From: an uncultured Candidatus Melainabacteria bacterium
Lineage (GTDB): Bacteria > Cyanobacteriota > Vampirovibrionia > Gastranaerophilales > Gastranaerophilaceae
Direction: 5' to 3'
DNA: 64,000 nucleotides
NCBI GenBank assembly: GCA_934757255.1
Contig: CAKVLL010000004.1
Span: 1-64,000 of the forward strand
Each line of letters starts with the position of its first letter. The stretch's first letter is position 1. The notes below the pieces were generated by a model. That model saw nothing but the letters and a program-made list of their open reading frames with translations. It did no database searches and was not told the DNA's origin. The translations under genes and the position numbers were made by a program. Below are positions 22,949 to 31,867 of the stretch, in pieces.

Positions 22949-25892
22949 TGGCTTTAATTTTGCCATAAATTACGCCATTCTTAGAAGCTTTAATTATATC
23001 CATAACCATATCACCTAAAATTTCAAAACTTTCTTGAACATCTTTTGGTTGTACTTTTTTCCATTGAGCAAGAATTTTTCTGAAATCATCACCATCAATC
23101 ATACAATCATCAGTCCCGATAAGCTTAGAATACTTATCAGTAAACCACTTATTAAAACCTTTATAAGTATCCGTAATTAAATCTGATGCGATTTGTGCAT
23201 TATTCAAAATCACATTTACATCCTTGTAAACATTTTCGCTATATTCACCGGATTTTAGATTTGCGGCATTAGAAATTCTGCCGGTATTATGACCGAAGCC
23301 AAAATATTCAACACCACGTTTTGCAGAAGCCGCTGCTTGCGCTAAGTCTTGAGAAATTCCGGCTGAGCCCATCAAATCAAAGAACATTTTTTCAGCTGAA
23401 TTACCGCCATAAGCACACACTAAACCAGTAAACATGGCTTCAAAAGAATATGTATGATTATCACTATTTCCTTCAAACACCGCTCCAAGAAAATCTCCTC
23501 TCGGATCTAAAGTTATAAAATTAACTTTACGCGACTGATGCCAAGGTTTACCTTTTTCTTGAAGAATATTATCCATAATTTCAAGGTTTACGGCATGACC
23601 ACATTCATGCGAAGTAATATTGCGTTTATTATAATCAGGCATCTCTGGACGCGAAGTTCTTCCGGTTGTTAATTGCAAATATGCTTCGATAAAATCTCCC
23701 ATTGTGGCTTTCTTTTTATTGCGTTCTGCCATAATTTGTTTTGTCTTTTCAACCATTGTCTTAATTTCCACAAAAGACATATATTCAGTTAATTTTACTA
23801 ATTTATCTAAAACATGTTCCTTATCTTGTTTTGTTCTTCCCGCAAGAGGAACTTTAACTTCCTTAATTCGATTTTCTAAAATTTCTCTTCTAGCCTGTTT
23901 ATTAAAAGCTGGAGAATCAATTGTAATAGTTTGATTAAACCCTTTTACAACTGAAGGGATAGCACTTGCATAATCAGCATCAGTAGAACCTATAACAATA
24001 ATATTTAATCCTTCCATTTCAGCACGAGTCATTTCTTTTTCCATTTGTGTCATCGCTTGTCTATAACCGGCTAAATATGGGCCGGAAAATGCAAACTCTT
24101 CAAAATTATTTACAAATAAAATTGCGGTTTTATTCTCATTTTGCTGTGCAGCCTTTTTTATTTCAGAAAATATTTTACTCATAACATTTGCCGGTGAATT
24201 CTTTATCCCATTCGCATCTTCAACACTAACTGCAAAATCAGAAGATGCAATTTCCATATAAGGAACTTTTGCTTCGCCAGCTATTGCTTGTGCAGAAAAT
24301 CTTCTACCGGAGCCGGCTTCTTCATCATCAGAATACATAATATATCCTCTAGTTCCAATACTGCCGGATTTTATTTGCCTTACAATCGCTTCCAGATCTT
24401 TTTTAGTTGTACTTTTCCCATATAAAGAAGCTAAAGTTTTACCTGTATCATAAATAACATTTGTATTACCTTCATCTTTATTAAACAATTCATTTGCAAT
24501 TGCTGCAAATTCATCAACATCTTTTGCTGAAATTCGTTTTTTATCATCACCGTAGTACGATGCAATCTTTTTCATCAAATCAACAGCTTTATCCGGATAA
24601 ATACCTTCAATTTTATCTGCATATTGTATAGCTTTTTCTCTAGCTTCTTTTGAAAACGGAGTTTTGACATCCTTTAATAGTTTTTTATCAGATTTAATAA
24701 CTCCTTGTGCTTCATAAGCATGCATCGGTGGAATTGAATAAGATACAAAACCTGAAAATGCCTTTTTAAGAGCAGAATCTTTTAATAGCTGATAATGAAC
24801 GTCACTATCTTGCAAGAAAATAAATTTTACATTCTCAGGCGCACCATTTACCATAGAAAATATTTCCATTGGAAATTGTAATTTCTCATCTTCCGGATTT
24901 ATAGAATTCGCTAATAAGTTATCTAGGTTTATAATAAACAATTTTTGTTTATCAGGCTCAGCTTCTTGTATCATACTAACTTCTGAAACTAAATCACTTG
25001 GCTTAATAAAATCTGACATAAAATAAGGCATAGTTGTTTTAGAACCAAAATTACCATGTTTAGGCGCATTAATTGTATTAATCAGGCTAGCACAAAGTCT
25101 ATTTCCTTCTTTTGCATCGTTATACGTAATAAACATATTTGAACCAAGCGCCAATTTATTCCAAGCATCAACAGCCTTGGCATCATAGTACTTCATATAA
25201 TTCGCATTAATTTCATCACTTTTCTTATAAAAATTTAAAGATTTCATACTTTGTAAAAATTCCGAAGTATAAAATATATTCTGTTTTGTATTTGCATTAA
25301 ATGCTGCACCTAAAATCATATATGCATCAAATGTTGTTACATCATTCTTATAACCATTTAATTGATTTTTCAAATCTTCAGAAAAATCTACATCACGCAT
25401 CTTACCTTTTAATTCCTCTTTAACAGGTAATGTTTTCAAATACTCCTCGTTTACCACTTTTAAACCTTCTATTGTATCTGACAAATATTCAAACAAATTA
25501 TCTGATTGTAATAAATTCAGATTTGCAGCAGTATTTGCTAACTTATTCAATGTTGATAAAGACTCAATTGCCCCACTATCTACTAATTCTTGAGGTACAT
25601 TTTCTAATGCAAAATTATGCTCTTGAATTGCTGCTTCAATAATATGAAAAGGAGTTATTTCTTCATTACCATTTTCAATTGCAATATTTTTTGCCCTATT
25701 TACTAAAGCCTTTGCATTTTCGGCAAGTTTAAAATCATCCTCAACTTTTCCTTTAAATGAAATATAACTTGCGGGAACCCCTAATATATCATTTTGTATA
25801 GGATAGTCATCTTTTATAGGATTACTTTTATTTTTGATAATTTTATTATTTTTAAAATTAACTACATTGTTGATTGGGCTGATTTTTAACAC
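22941..25892 (-). CDS. FtsH-like M41 metallopeptidase with a degenerate AAA+ domain
   Basis: The 983-residue protein starts at a GTG after AAGGAG. An N-terminal region with a Clp-N-like helix pair (ALVNRAKNIAIENG...ITPFHIIEAAIQ) is followed by a long unassigned part, then an FtsH-like AAA+ and peptidase. The ATPase is damaged: Walker A aligns as EAGSGRRFSAQAIAGEA (residues 525-541), lacking the GKT, and Walker B reads ILFVNNFEEF instead of hhhhDE. The protease site is intact: H762-E-C-G-H766 and third ligand D849 in SQDLAQAA. It has no transmembrane segment, unlike FtsH. N-terminal sequence contains INNVVNFKN and later ISFKG, motifs shared with other proteins here. Likely a soluble or exported ATP-independent protease or scaffold. 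Confidence 0.82.
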   Translation of the reverse strand: MLKISPINNVVNFKNNKIIKNKSNPIKDDYPIQNDILGVPASYISFKGKVEDDFKLAENAKALVNRAKNIAIENGNEEITPFHIIEAAIQEHNFALENVPQELVDSGAIESLSTLNKLANTAANLNLLQSDNLFEYLSDTIEGLKVVNEEYLKTLPVKEELKGKMRDVDFSEDLKNQLNGYKNDVTTFDAYMILGAAFNANTKQNIFYTSEFLQSMKSLNFYKKSDEINANYMKYYDAKAVDAWNKLALGSNMFITYNDAKEGNRLCASLINTINAPKHGNFGSKTTMPYFMSDFIKPSDLVSEVSMIQEAEPDKQKLFIINLDNLLANSINPEDEKLQFPMEIFSMVNGAPENVKFIFLQDSDVHYQLLKDSALKKAFSGFVSYSIPPMHAYEAQGVIKSDKKLLKDVKTPFSKEAREKAIQYADKIEGIYPDKAVDLMKKIASYYGDDKKRISAKDVDEFAAIANELFNKDEGNTNVIYDTGKTLASLYGKSTTKKDLEAIVRQIKSGSIGTRGYIMYSDDEEAGSGRRFSAQAIAGEAKVPYMEIASSDFAVSVEDANGIKNSPANVMSKIFSEIKKAAQQNENKTAILFVNNFEEFAFSGPYLAGYRQAMTQMEKEMTRAEMEGLNIIVIGSTDADYASAIPSVVKGFNQTITIDSPAFNKQARREILENRIKEVKVPLAGRTKQDKEHVLDKLVKLTEYMSFVEIKTMVEKTKQIMAERNKKKATMGDFIEAYLQLTTGRTSRPEMPDYNKRNITSHECGHAVNLEIMDNILQEKGKPWHQSRKVNFITLDPRGDFLGAVFEGNSDNHTYSFEAMFTGLVCAYGGNSAEKMFFDLMGSAGISQDLAQAAASAKRGVEYFGFGHNTGRISNAANLKSGEYSENVYKDVNVILNNAQIASDLITDTYKGFNKWFTDKYSKLIGTDDCMIDGDDFRKILAQWKKVQPKDVQESFEILGDMVMDIIKASKNGVIYGKIKAIK

Positions 25893-26101
25893 TTATATTT
25901 CTCCTTAATTCATTATATTTTAAAACTTATAAAATTTTTTTTTGCTAATCACGTTACATAAATTTACAAATAATTCTTTAAAATTACCAACGTGTCTATT
26001 CAGATATTACACAAGAGACTTATGGTTTTTTGCTTATAATTTTCTACAATAAAAATGTATTCAAAATACAGTCAAATTTTATCTAAAAAAAGGAGTAGAA
26101 A

Positions 26102-26428
26102 ATGAAACAAACATTATCTGTATTAGCCGTATTGGGTATTATTTCCACAATCGGAATGCAAACTGCCAACGCATTTGAATGGTCAAACTTAAATCCAGCT
26201 TATTGGGGACATTGTCCTAGATGTGAAAAGAAAAAACCTGATTGCGGCTGCAAAAAAGTAAAAAAATGTGACCCTTGTAAAAAAGTAGAATCACCTTGTC
26301 CGACTGGTGCGGCTGCGCCTTGCGACCCGTGTGCAAAAAAAGCACAACCATGCAATCCTTGTCAAAAAATAATTCAACAACAAAACAATTGTGACCCTTG
26401 CGATAAACTACAAGAAATGAATAAATAA
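26102..26428 (+). CDS. Secreted cysteine-rich CDPC-repeat protein
   Basis: The 108-residue precursor has a signal peptide cleaved after residue 24 (MQTANA). The mature part begins FEWSNLNPAYWGHCPRC. It then carries repeated C-[DN]-P-C-x-K units: CDPCKK, CDPCAKK, CNPCQK and CDPCDK, plus CPRC, CGC and a further Cys pair, for about 14 cysteines in 84 residues. The pattern suggests metal binding or a disulfide-cross-linked surface protein. I know no named family. It has a strong AAGGAG site and its own intrinsic terminator, so it is monocistronic. Confidence 0.8.
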   Translation: MKQTLSVLAVLGIISTIGMQTANAFEWSNLNPAYWGHCPRCEKKKPDCGCKKVKKCDPCKKVESPCPTGAAAPCDPCAKKAQPCNPCQKIIQQQNNCDPCDKLQEMNK

Positions 26429-26430
26429 AA

Positions 26431-26470
26431 AAATAATGGGTGTTATCACAAGCACCCATTATTTTTTTAT
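26431..26470 (+). terminator. Intrinsic terminator of the Cys-rich gene
   Basis: A 12-bp stem AAATAATGGGTG (26431-26442) with CACCCATTATTT (26453-26464), followed by further T residues, right after the stop codon. Confidence 0.92.
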
Positions 26471-26492
26471 AGCAATATTTTTTAATTTTGTG

Positions 26493-26504
26493 TATAATTT
26501 AGCT
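26493..26504 (+). promoter_or_regulatory. -10 box immediately before the dgt start codon
   Basis: A consensus TATAAT (26493-26498) is followed by six bases and the ATG at 26505. There is no Shine-Dalgarno, and the preceding gene ends at a terminator, so dgt needs its own promoter here. Confidence 0.6.
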
Positions 26505-27539
26505 ATGAACACTGATTTTAAGACCGTTAAATATAAATTAGAACAACGAGAGATGGAACTTCTAAGTCCATACGCAACAAAATGTTTAACCTCAAAAGGA
26601 CGTAAACGCAAACGTGAAGAACAATTTGAAATTCGAACTGAATTTCAAAGAGATAGAGACAAGATTTTACACTCAAAGTCCTTTAGAAGACTCAAACACA
26701 AGACACAAGTTTTTTTATCACCATTTAATGACCACTTCAGAACACGTTTAACACATACGCTAGAAGTTGCACAAATTGGTCGAACAATGGCGCGTGCATT
26801 AAATTTAAATGAAGATTTAGTTGAAGCCATTGCCCTTGGTCATGATTTAGGACATACCGCTTTTGGACACTGTGGTGAAGGAACTTTAGATGAATTATTA
26901 CCGACAGGTTTTCATCATAACTTACAAAGTGTTAGGGTTGTTGAAGTAATAGAAGATATGAATCTTTGTCAAGAAACTATAGATGGGATTCTAACACACA
27001 CATGGGGCTATAAACCAAAAACCCCAGAAGCTCAAATTGTCCAATATGCAGATAAAATTGCGTATATTAATCATGACATAGAAGATTCTATAAGAGCTGG
27101 AATTATTTCAGAAAACGATTTACCACCAGATTGTGTTAAATATTTTTCATCAAATCAATCCGCAAGACTTGGGAAAATGATAACAGATGTTATTATAAGT
27201 TCAATGGATTCTCCTAAAGTTACAATGTCAGAAGAAGGTTGGTTTTATGTAACGAAACTTCGCACATGGATGTTTGACAATGTCTATTTAGATCCGATAG
27301 CAAAAGCCGAAGAAAAAAAAGCAAAGAACATAATTCGTTCTTTATTTGAGTATTATACCAATATGTTAAAAACATATTATGATGCAGACGAAATTCCTCA
27401 AATTGTAGCTGACCATATATCGGGTATGACCGATCAGTACGCAATAAGACGTTATAAAGATTTGTTTATTCCAATGCCTTTATCAGACAAAACAAGCGAT
27501 GATGCTTTATTAAAAAAAGCTAGAGAAAGAGCAGAATGA
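26505..27539 (+). CDS. dgt: Deoxyguanosinetriphosphate triphosphohydrolase-like protein
   Basis: HD-domain enzyme of the Dgt/SAMHD1 group that hydrolyses dNTPs to deoxynucleosides and triphosphate, tuning dNTP pools. In the 344-residue protein the metal ligands are visible: H84 in RTRLTHTLEVAQI, H113-D114 in LGHDLGHTAFGH, and the late Asp in QYADKIAYINHD. The RRLKHKTQVF segment (61-70) is typical of the family. I reject an in-frame ATG at 26436 that lies inside the preceding terminator. The end overlaps the lipoate-ligase-like gene by four bases (ATGA). Confidence 0.93.
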   Translation: MNTDFKTVKYKLEQREMELLSPYATKCLTSKGRKRKREEQFEIRTEFQRDRDKILHSKSFRRLKHKTQVFLSPFNDHFRTRLTHTLEVAQIGRTMARALNLNEDLVEAIALGHDLGHTAFGHCGEGTLDELLPTGFHHNLQSVRVVEVIEDMNLCQETIDGILTHTWGYKPKTPEAQIVQYADKIAYINHDIEDSIRAGIISENDLPPDCVKYFSSNQSARLGKMITDVIISSMDSPKVTMSEEGWFYVTKLRTWMFDNVYLDPIAKAEEKKAKNIIRSLFEYYTNMLKTYYDADEIPQIVADHISGMTDQYAIRRYKDLFIPMPLSDKTSDDALLKKARERAE

Positions 27540-28180
27540 AATATCTTGGTTTCAGCATAAATTCCGGCGTAAAAAACATGGAAATAGATTCTAATTTACT
27601 GGATAATGCAATTATTACAAAAGAAAATGACATATTATTCCGACTTTACGGTTGGGCTCCTAAATGTGTTTCACTAGGTAGGAATCAAAAAGAAAATTTT
27701 CTTACAAATGAAAACATAGATTATGTAAGACGTTTGACCGGTGGTAGAGCATTATTACATGACAACGAAATAACTTATTGTTGCATTGCGCCAATTGAAA
27801 AAATTCCAAGCGGACAAAGCGTTATTAACTCTTACAAATACATTTCAAGAATATTGATAGATTTTTTTAAAACCATCAATATAGAATTAGAATTTGGTAG
27901 TGACAAAAAAATATCAACTAATCACGATTACTGTATGTTACTATCTACGGGCGCTGACCTGTGTTATAAAGGAGAAAAAATAATCGGTTCAGCACAGTGT
28001 CGCAAAAACGGATATATATTACAACACGGTTCTATCCTTTTTGATTATGATAAATCTCTTTTAGAGAACCTATTTAAAGAACCGGTTCAAGGTATCACAA
28101 CAATCAAAAAAATCTTACCAAACCTAACAAAGGATGAATTTCTTAAAAATTTTGAAACTTTTTTAACACACATAAAATAA
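27536..28180 (+). CDS. Lipoate-protein ligase / octanoyltransferase family protein
   Basis: The 214-residue protein belongs to the BPL/LplA/LipB fold. Key parts are VRRLTGGRALLHDNEITYC (substrate-binding RR-x-GGR-x-x-x-H loop) and GEKIIGSAQCRKNGYILQHGS, with the conserved lysine of KIIGSAQ and the HG pair. It could be LplA (uses free lipoate) or a LipM/LipL-type acyltransferase. The Cys in SAQC is at an unusual place, so I do not decide. Lipoyl-GcvH of the glycine cleavage system is a likely client. Translationally coupled to dgt. Confidence 0.87.
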   Translation: MKYLGFSINSGVKNMEIDSNLLDNAIITKENDILFRLYGWAPKCVSLGRNQKENFLTNENIDYVRRLTGGRALLHDNEITYCCIAPIEKIPSGQSVINSYKYISRILIDFFKTINIELEFGSDKKISTNHDYCMLLSTGADLCYKGEKIIGSAQCRKNGYILQHGSILFDYDKSLLENLFKEPVQGITTIKKILPNLTKDEFLKNFETFLTHIK

Positions 28181-28204
28181 TATTTCATCAATTCTAAATA
28201 TAAA

Positions 28205-29845
28205 TTAGATATACATAGGTACCGTAGCATTAGGTAATATTTTAGGACGAGATTGAGGCAAAACAAAAGAGAAAGTATTAGTCATATTACCATCAGTTGA
28301 TGCAAATATTTTTCCATTATGAGTATCAATAATTTTTTTACACAAATATAAACTGATACCATGTCCAACCGTTGTATATTTTGGATTACTTTCAGAACTT
28401 CGTTCAAAAAGATTTAAACATTCCCTATTAGAAAGGCTTATGCCTTTACTCGTTACTGACAATTTTAAACTATTGTTTTCACTAGTTATTTCAATCGTTA
28501 CACACTCGTTTTTATTTGAATAAGTAATTGCATTAGTAAGTAAATTTATTATTACTTTTTTAATTTCTTCTTTATCTGCTTCTAAAAATGTATTCTCTAC
28601 AGCTGAATTAAACTTAAACTTAATATTCTTTTCTTTAGCAAGTCTAGAGATCATATCACAACATTCAACAACAACGAGTGATAAATCAAAATCTTCATAA
28701 TAAAGCGCACTTCTGCCATTTTCAAACCTGTATGTATTTAATACCATTGAAATCATCGTCAGAATATATTTACAAGATTCCGAAATATTAGAAACAAGCT
28801 CTTTTTGTTCTAAGCTTATACTCCCTAAAGTTTCATTTTGTAATAATTCAAGACCTCTTAATTGTGCTAAAGTCGGCACTTTTAAATCGTGAATAAGCGT
28901 CTCAATAAAATATTCTTTTTGACGTTCAATCTCTTTTTCAGCCTCAATATTTTCATACATAATAACTAAAAATTCTACATTGCCATCATCATCAAGAACT
29001 GGTGCTTTGCAAACTCTACCCCAGAATGTTTGATTCGGAAATGCTATTAAGCGCTCTGTTATGAGTGGTTTCTTTGTCCTATATATTTCTGCTTCTTCAT
29101 TTTTTACAAAATCTAAATATTCTTCTTGAAAAATATCAGAAAGAACTAATTGACGCATTTCTTCATTTTTTTGGAATTTTAGAATTTTCTCAAAAGCAGA
29201 ACTACCAGCTATAAAACGATCATCGCTTCCTTTCAAAAAGGCACAAATAGGAATATTTTCTAATATACATTTTAATTGTTTTTCTTTTTCTTGTGCATTT
29301 TTACTGGCTTTATATTCTTTTGTTACATTTCTTGCCACCAAAATAGTTCCATTTAGTTTATTATTAGCACCATAAGTTGGTGACACCAATATATTGTAAT
29401 AATGAGGCTCTTCCTCATAAACTGTTCCAAAAAAATGTACCGTCTCTTCTTTTGATATAGCTTCAACAAGCTTTTCTTCCATAAGTTCACATATTTTATA
29501 ATTTTTAGGATTATCTTGAAATAAATATTTTAAATCCTTACCTATAACATCATCTTTTGTTTTTTTATGAATATCACATAATATTTTATTACACGCTATT
29601 ATTTTCAAATCTTTGTCTTGATATACAACCACGTCAGTGGATGAGTTTAATAATGCTTCAAAAAACTGTATTTTAGTTTTTAACTCTCTGTTTAAAATAG
29701 AGTTTAACTTTATATGTTTTATTACGTAAATAGAAACGGTAACAATCACACTAAAAAGAGCAATAACATGATCTTTTGTCAAAAATAAAACAACAAGTGA
29801 CACAACAAATATATTCAATATAATTAAATCTTTTATATATTTCAT
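28205..29845 (-). CDS. Membrane PAS-domain sensor histidine kinase
   Basis: The 546-residue protein has two N-terminal membrane segments (about residues 5-40), then two PAS domains (about 50-175 and 185-305; note KIIACNKILCDIHKKTKDDV and GSDDRFIAGSSAF), a short linker helix and a kinase core. H319 in LIHDLKVPTLAQL is the phosphorylated histidine. The N box is intact (INLLTNAITYS), and the G2-type stretch reads TVGHGISLYLCKKI. The G1 box is degenerate: where DxGxGI is expected the sequence reads TSKGISLS, so the adenine-contacting Asp is missing. There is no response regulator beside it. It may still work with altered nucleotide binding, or be a regulatory pseudokinase. Confidence 0.88.
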   Translation of the reverse strand: MKYIKDLIILNIFVVSLVVLFLTKDHVIALFSVIVTVSIYVIKHIKLNSILNRELKTKIQFFEALLNSSTDVVVYQDKDLKIIACNKILCDIHKKTKDDVIGKDLKYLFQDNPKNYKICELMEEKLVEAISKEETVHFFGTVYEEEPHYYNILVSPTYGANNKLNGTILVARNVTKEYKASKNAQEKEKQLKCILENIPICAFLKGSDDRFIAGSSAFEKILKFQKNEEMRQLVLSDIFQEEYLDFVKNEEAEIYRTKKPLITERLIAFPNQTFWGRVCKAPVLDDDGNVEFLVIMYENIEAEKEIERQKEYFIETLIHDLKVPTLAQLRGLELLQNETLGSISLEQKELVSNISESCKYILTMISMVLNTYRFENGRSALYYEDFDLSLVVVECCDMISRLAKEKNIKFKFNSAVENTFLEADKEEIKKVIINLLTNAITYSNKNECVTIEITSENNSLKLSVTSKGISLSNRECLNLFERSSESNPKYTTVGHGISLYLCKKIIDTHNGKIFASTDGNMTNTFSFVLPQSRPKILPNATVPMYI

Positions 29846-29992
29846 ATTAGATATCTCTTTTTCTTATAATGTATCATTCTATATTAAGTTATAATCATTA
29901 TAAATTGCCTATGTGGGTAAAGATTTATTGACAATTTGATTTAAAATAAGAAATTTTGAAGTATAATTAATCTTGTAACAAGAGGAGTTGTT

Positions 29993-31798
29993 TTGGGAAG
30001 AATTGTTCAACTATCAAAAAACGTTATTAATCAAATTGCAGCCGGAGAAGTAATTGAGCGTCCTTTTTCTGTTGTAAAAGAACTTGTTGAGAATTCCATT
30101 GATGCCGGCGCAACAAGAGTTAGTATAGAAGTTTCAAACGAATGTAGAAATTTACGTATTGCTGATAACGGTTCCGGAATCCATCCTGATGATATTTTGT
30201 TAGCGTTTTCTAAGCATGCAACAAGCAAAATTTCAACAGGAGAAGATTTGTATGCAGTAAAGACGATGGGATTTAGAGGTGAAGCCTTAGCAAGTATAAT
30301 TTCGATTTCCAAACTTACTTGTATCACAAGAACAAAAGATTTTGATTATGGAACAAAAGTTGAATGCGAAAATTCGGAAGTAAAAAAGGCTCAAACAGGT
30401 TGTGCTATAGGCACTATTATGGATATTAGAGATTTATTCTATAATTTACCAGCAAGATTAAAATTCTTAAAATCTCCAAAAACTGAATTTGCTTACATTA
30501 ACGAACTTATTCAATCATTAGCATTAGTTCATCCGGAAGTCGCATTTGAACTTAAAAACAACGGTAAAGTTACGTTAAAAACAACAGGGCAAAACGACTT
30601 AGCACAGACAGTTAAAGAAGTTTTTTCTGCGGATATTATTAAAAATTTGCGCCCTGTACTTAAAACTGATAGAATTTCAAACCTTAAAATCTCAGGCTTA
30701 ATAAGCACACCGGATTATACAAGAGCGAGTAAAAAAGACTATTACATGTACGTAAATTCTCGTATTGTAAAGTGTCCGATTTTTCAAAAATCAGTCGATA
30801 TGGCATACAAAAATTTGATAGGTTCAAGATATCCGTTTATTATTTTGAATTTAGAAATTCCGCCGGAGGATGTGGATGTAAACGTACACCCAACAAAAAA
30901 AGAAGTGAGATATAAAAATCCTAATCAGATTTTTAACTTTATCCACTCTGCTATTGATATGGCGCTTTCAGGTTATGTTGAAAAGGAACAACCTCTTGTT
31001 GAGCAAATTCAAGAACAAATAGAAGAACAAGAAGATGTTCAGCAATTGCAAGTTGTGAATGAAAACATTAGTACACCGGTATTTCAAACTAAAACATTGG
31101 ATGATGTTTACATAAACAATAACCAAAATATAGGTCATGTTTTTGAGAATACAAAAAAGGATTCAACTGAAACAAAAACTTCAATAGTAAGAGAGTTTCC
31201 AAAAATTCAACAGTCAAAGTTCGTAGCACCGTCCGTTCCGGAAGTCGAAGATGTCATTATCGGACAGTATAAAAAAACTTATATATTAATAGAGCGCGAA
31301 GAAGGGTTGGAAATAGTTGATCAACATATTGCTGAAGAAAGATACATTTACGAAAAGCTAAAGAAATCAAAAAATATAGACTGCCAGCTTCTTTTTATCT
31401 CTGATGTACTAGAAATTTCACCTAGTGATAAAGAACTTTTAGAACACAATCGTGAAAAGCTTTCTAATTTTGGCTATGAAATTGAATTTATTTCAGAGCA
31501 TGAAGTTATTTTCAAAAAAGTACCACAACTTTTATCAAAAATTGCGCCAAAAGATATTTTGGCAGACATCTTGGAAAATATTTCCGGAAATATTGATAAT
31601 ATAGAAGAAAAAATTCTGATAACAACTTCTTGTAAAGCCGCTGTAAAAGCAAATACATACTTAAATATGTTTCAAATGCAAGAAATAATCAAGAATTGGC
31701 GCAAATGCGAAAAGCCTTTTACTTGTCCACATGGCAGACCAATTTCGCACATAATAGAACATCAAGATATTGCTAAGTTTTTTCAAAGAAATAAATAG
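29993..31798 (+). CDS. mutL: DNA mismatch repair endonuclease MutL
   Basis: Links MutS mismatch recognition to strand incision. The 601-residue protein has the GHKL ATPase domain (INQIAAGEVIERPFSVVKEL, DNGSGI, ATSKI, GFRGEALASI) in the first ~330 residues, an acidic Gln-rich linker (about 335-410) and a C-terminal endonuclease domain. The nuclease motif DQHIAEERYIYE is at residues 443-454 and CPHGRP at 578-583, so this is the nicking type used by bacteria without MutH. The start is TTG with a good GAGGAG site. A TATAAT lies at 29962-29967. Confidence 0.96.
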   Translation: MGRIVQLSKNVINQIAAGEVIERPFSVVKELVENSIDAGATRVSIEVSNECRNLRIADNGSGIHPDDILLAFSKHATSKISTGEDLYAVKTMGFRGEALASIISISKLTCITRTKDFDYGTKVECENSEVKKAQTGCAIGTIMDIRDLFYNLPARLKFLKSPKTEFAYINELIQSLALVHPEVAFELKNNGKVTLKTTGQNDLAQTVKEVFSADIIKNLRPVLKTDRISNLKISGLISTPDYTRASKKDYYMYVNSRIVKCPIFQKSVDMAYKNLIGSRYPFIILNLEIPPEDVDVNVHPTKKEVRYKNPNQIFNFIHSAIDMALSGYVEKEQPLVEQIQEQIEEQEDVQQLQVVNENISTPVFQTKTLDDVYINNNQNIGHVFENTKKDSTETKTSIVREFPKIQQSKFVAPSVPEVEDVIIGQYKKTYILIEREEGLEIVDQHIAEERYIYEKLKKSKNIDCQLLFISDVLEISPSDKELLEHNREKLSNFGYEIEFISEHEVIFKKVPQLLSKIAPKDILADILENISGNIDNIEEKILITTSCKAAVKANTYLNMFQMQEIIKNWRKCEKPFTCPHGRPISHIIEHQDIAKFFQRNK

Positions 31799-31867
31799 TA
31801 ATTAAAAAATGTAAATTTATTGTCAAGCACATTTGCTAATGATAGTATAGTGTTTAGGAGAAGATTT

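Noticed and set aside
26436..26504. Upstream extension of dgt
   Set aside because: It would start inside the terminator of the previous gene and adds a hydrophobic stretch absent from the family.
29928..29967. TTGACA and TATAAT upstream of mutL as one promoter
   Set aside because: The spacer is 28 bases, far too long. The TATAAT may still work with a weaker -35.
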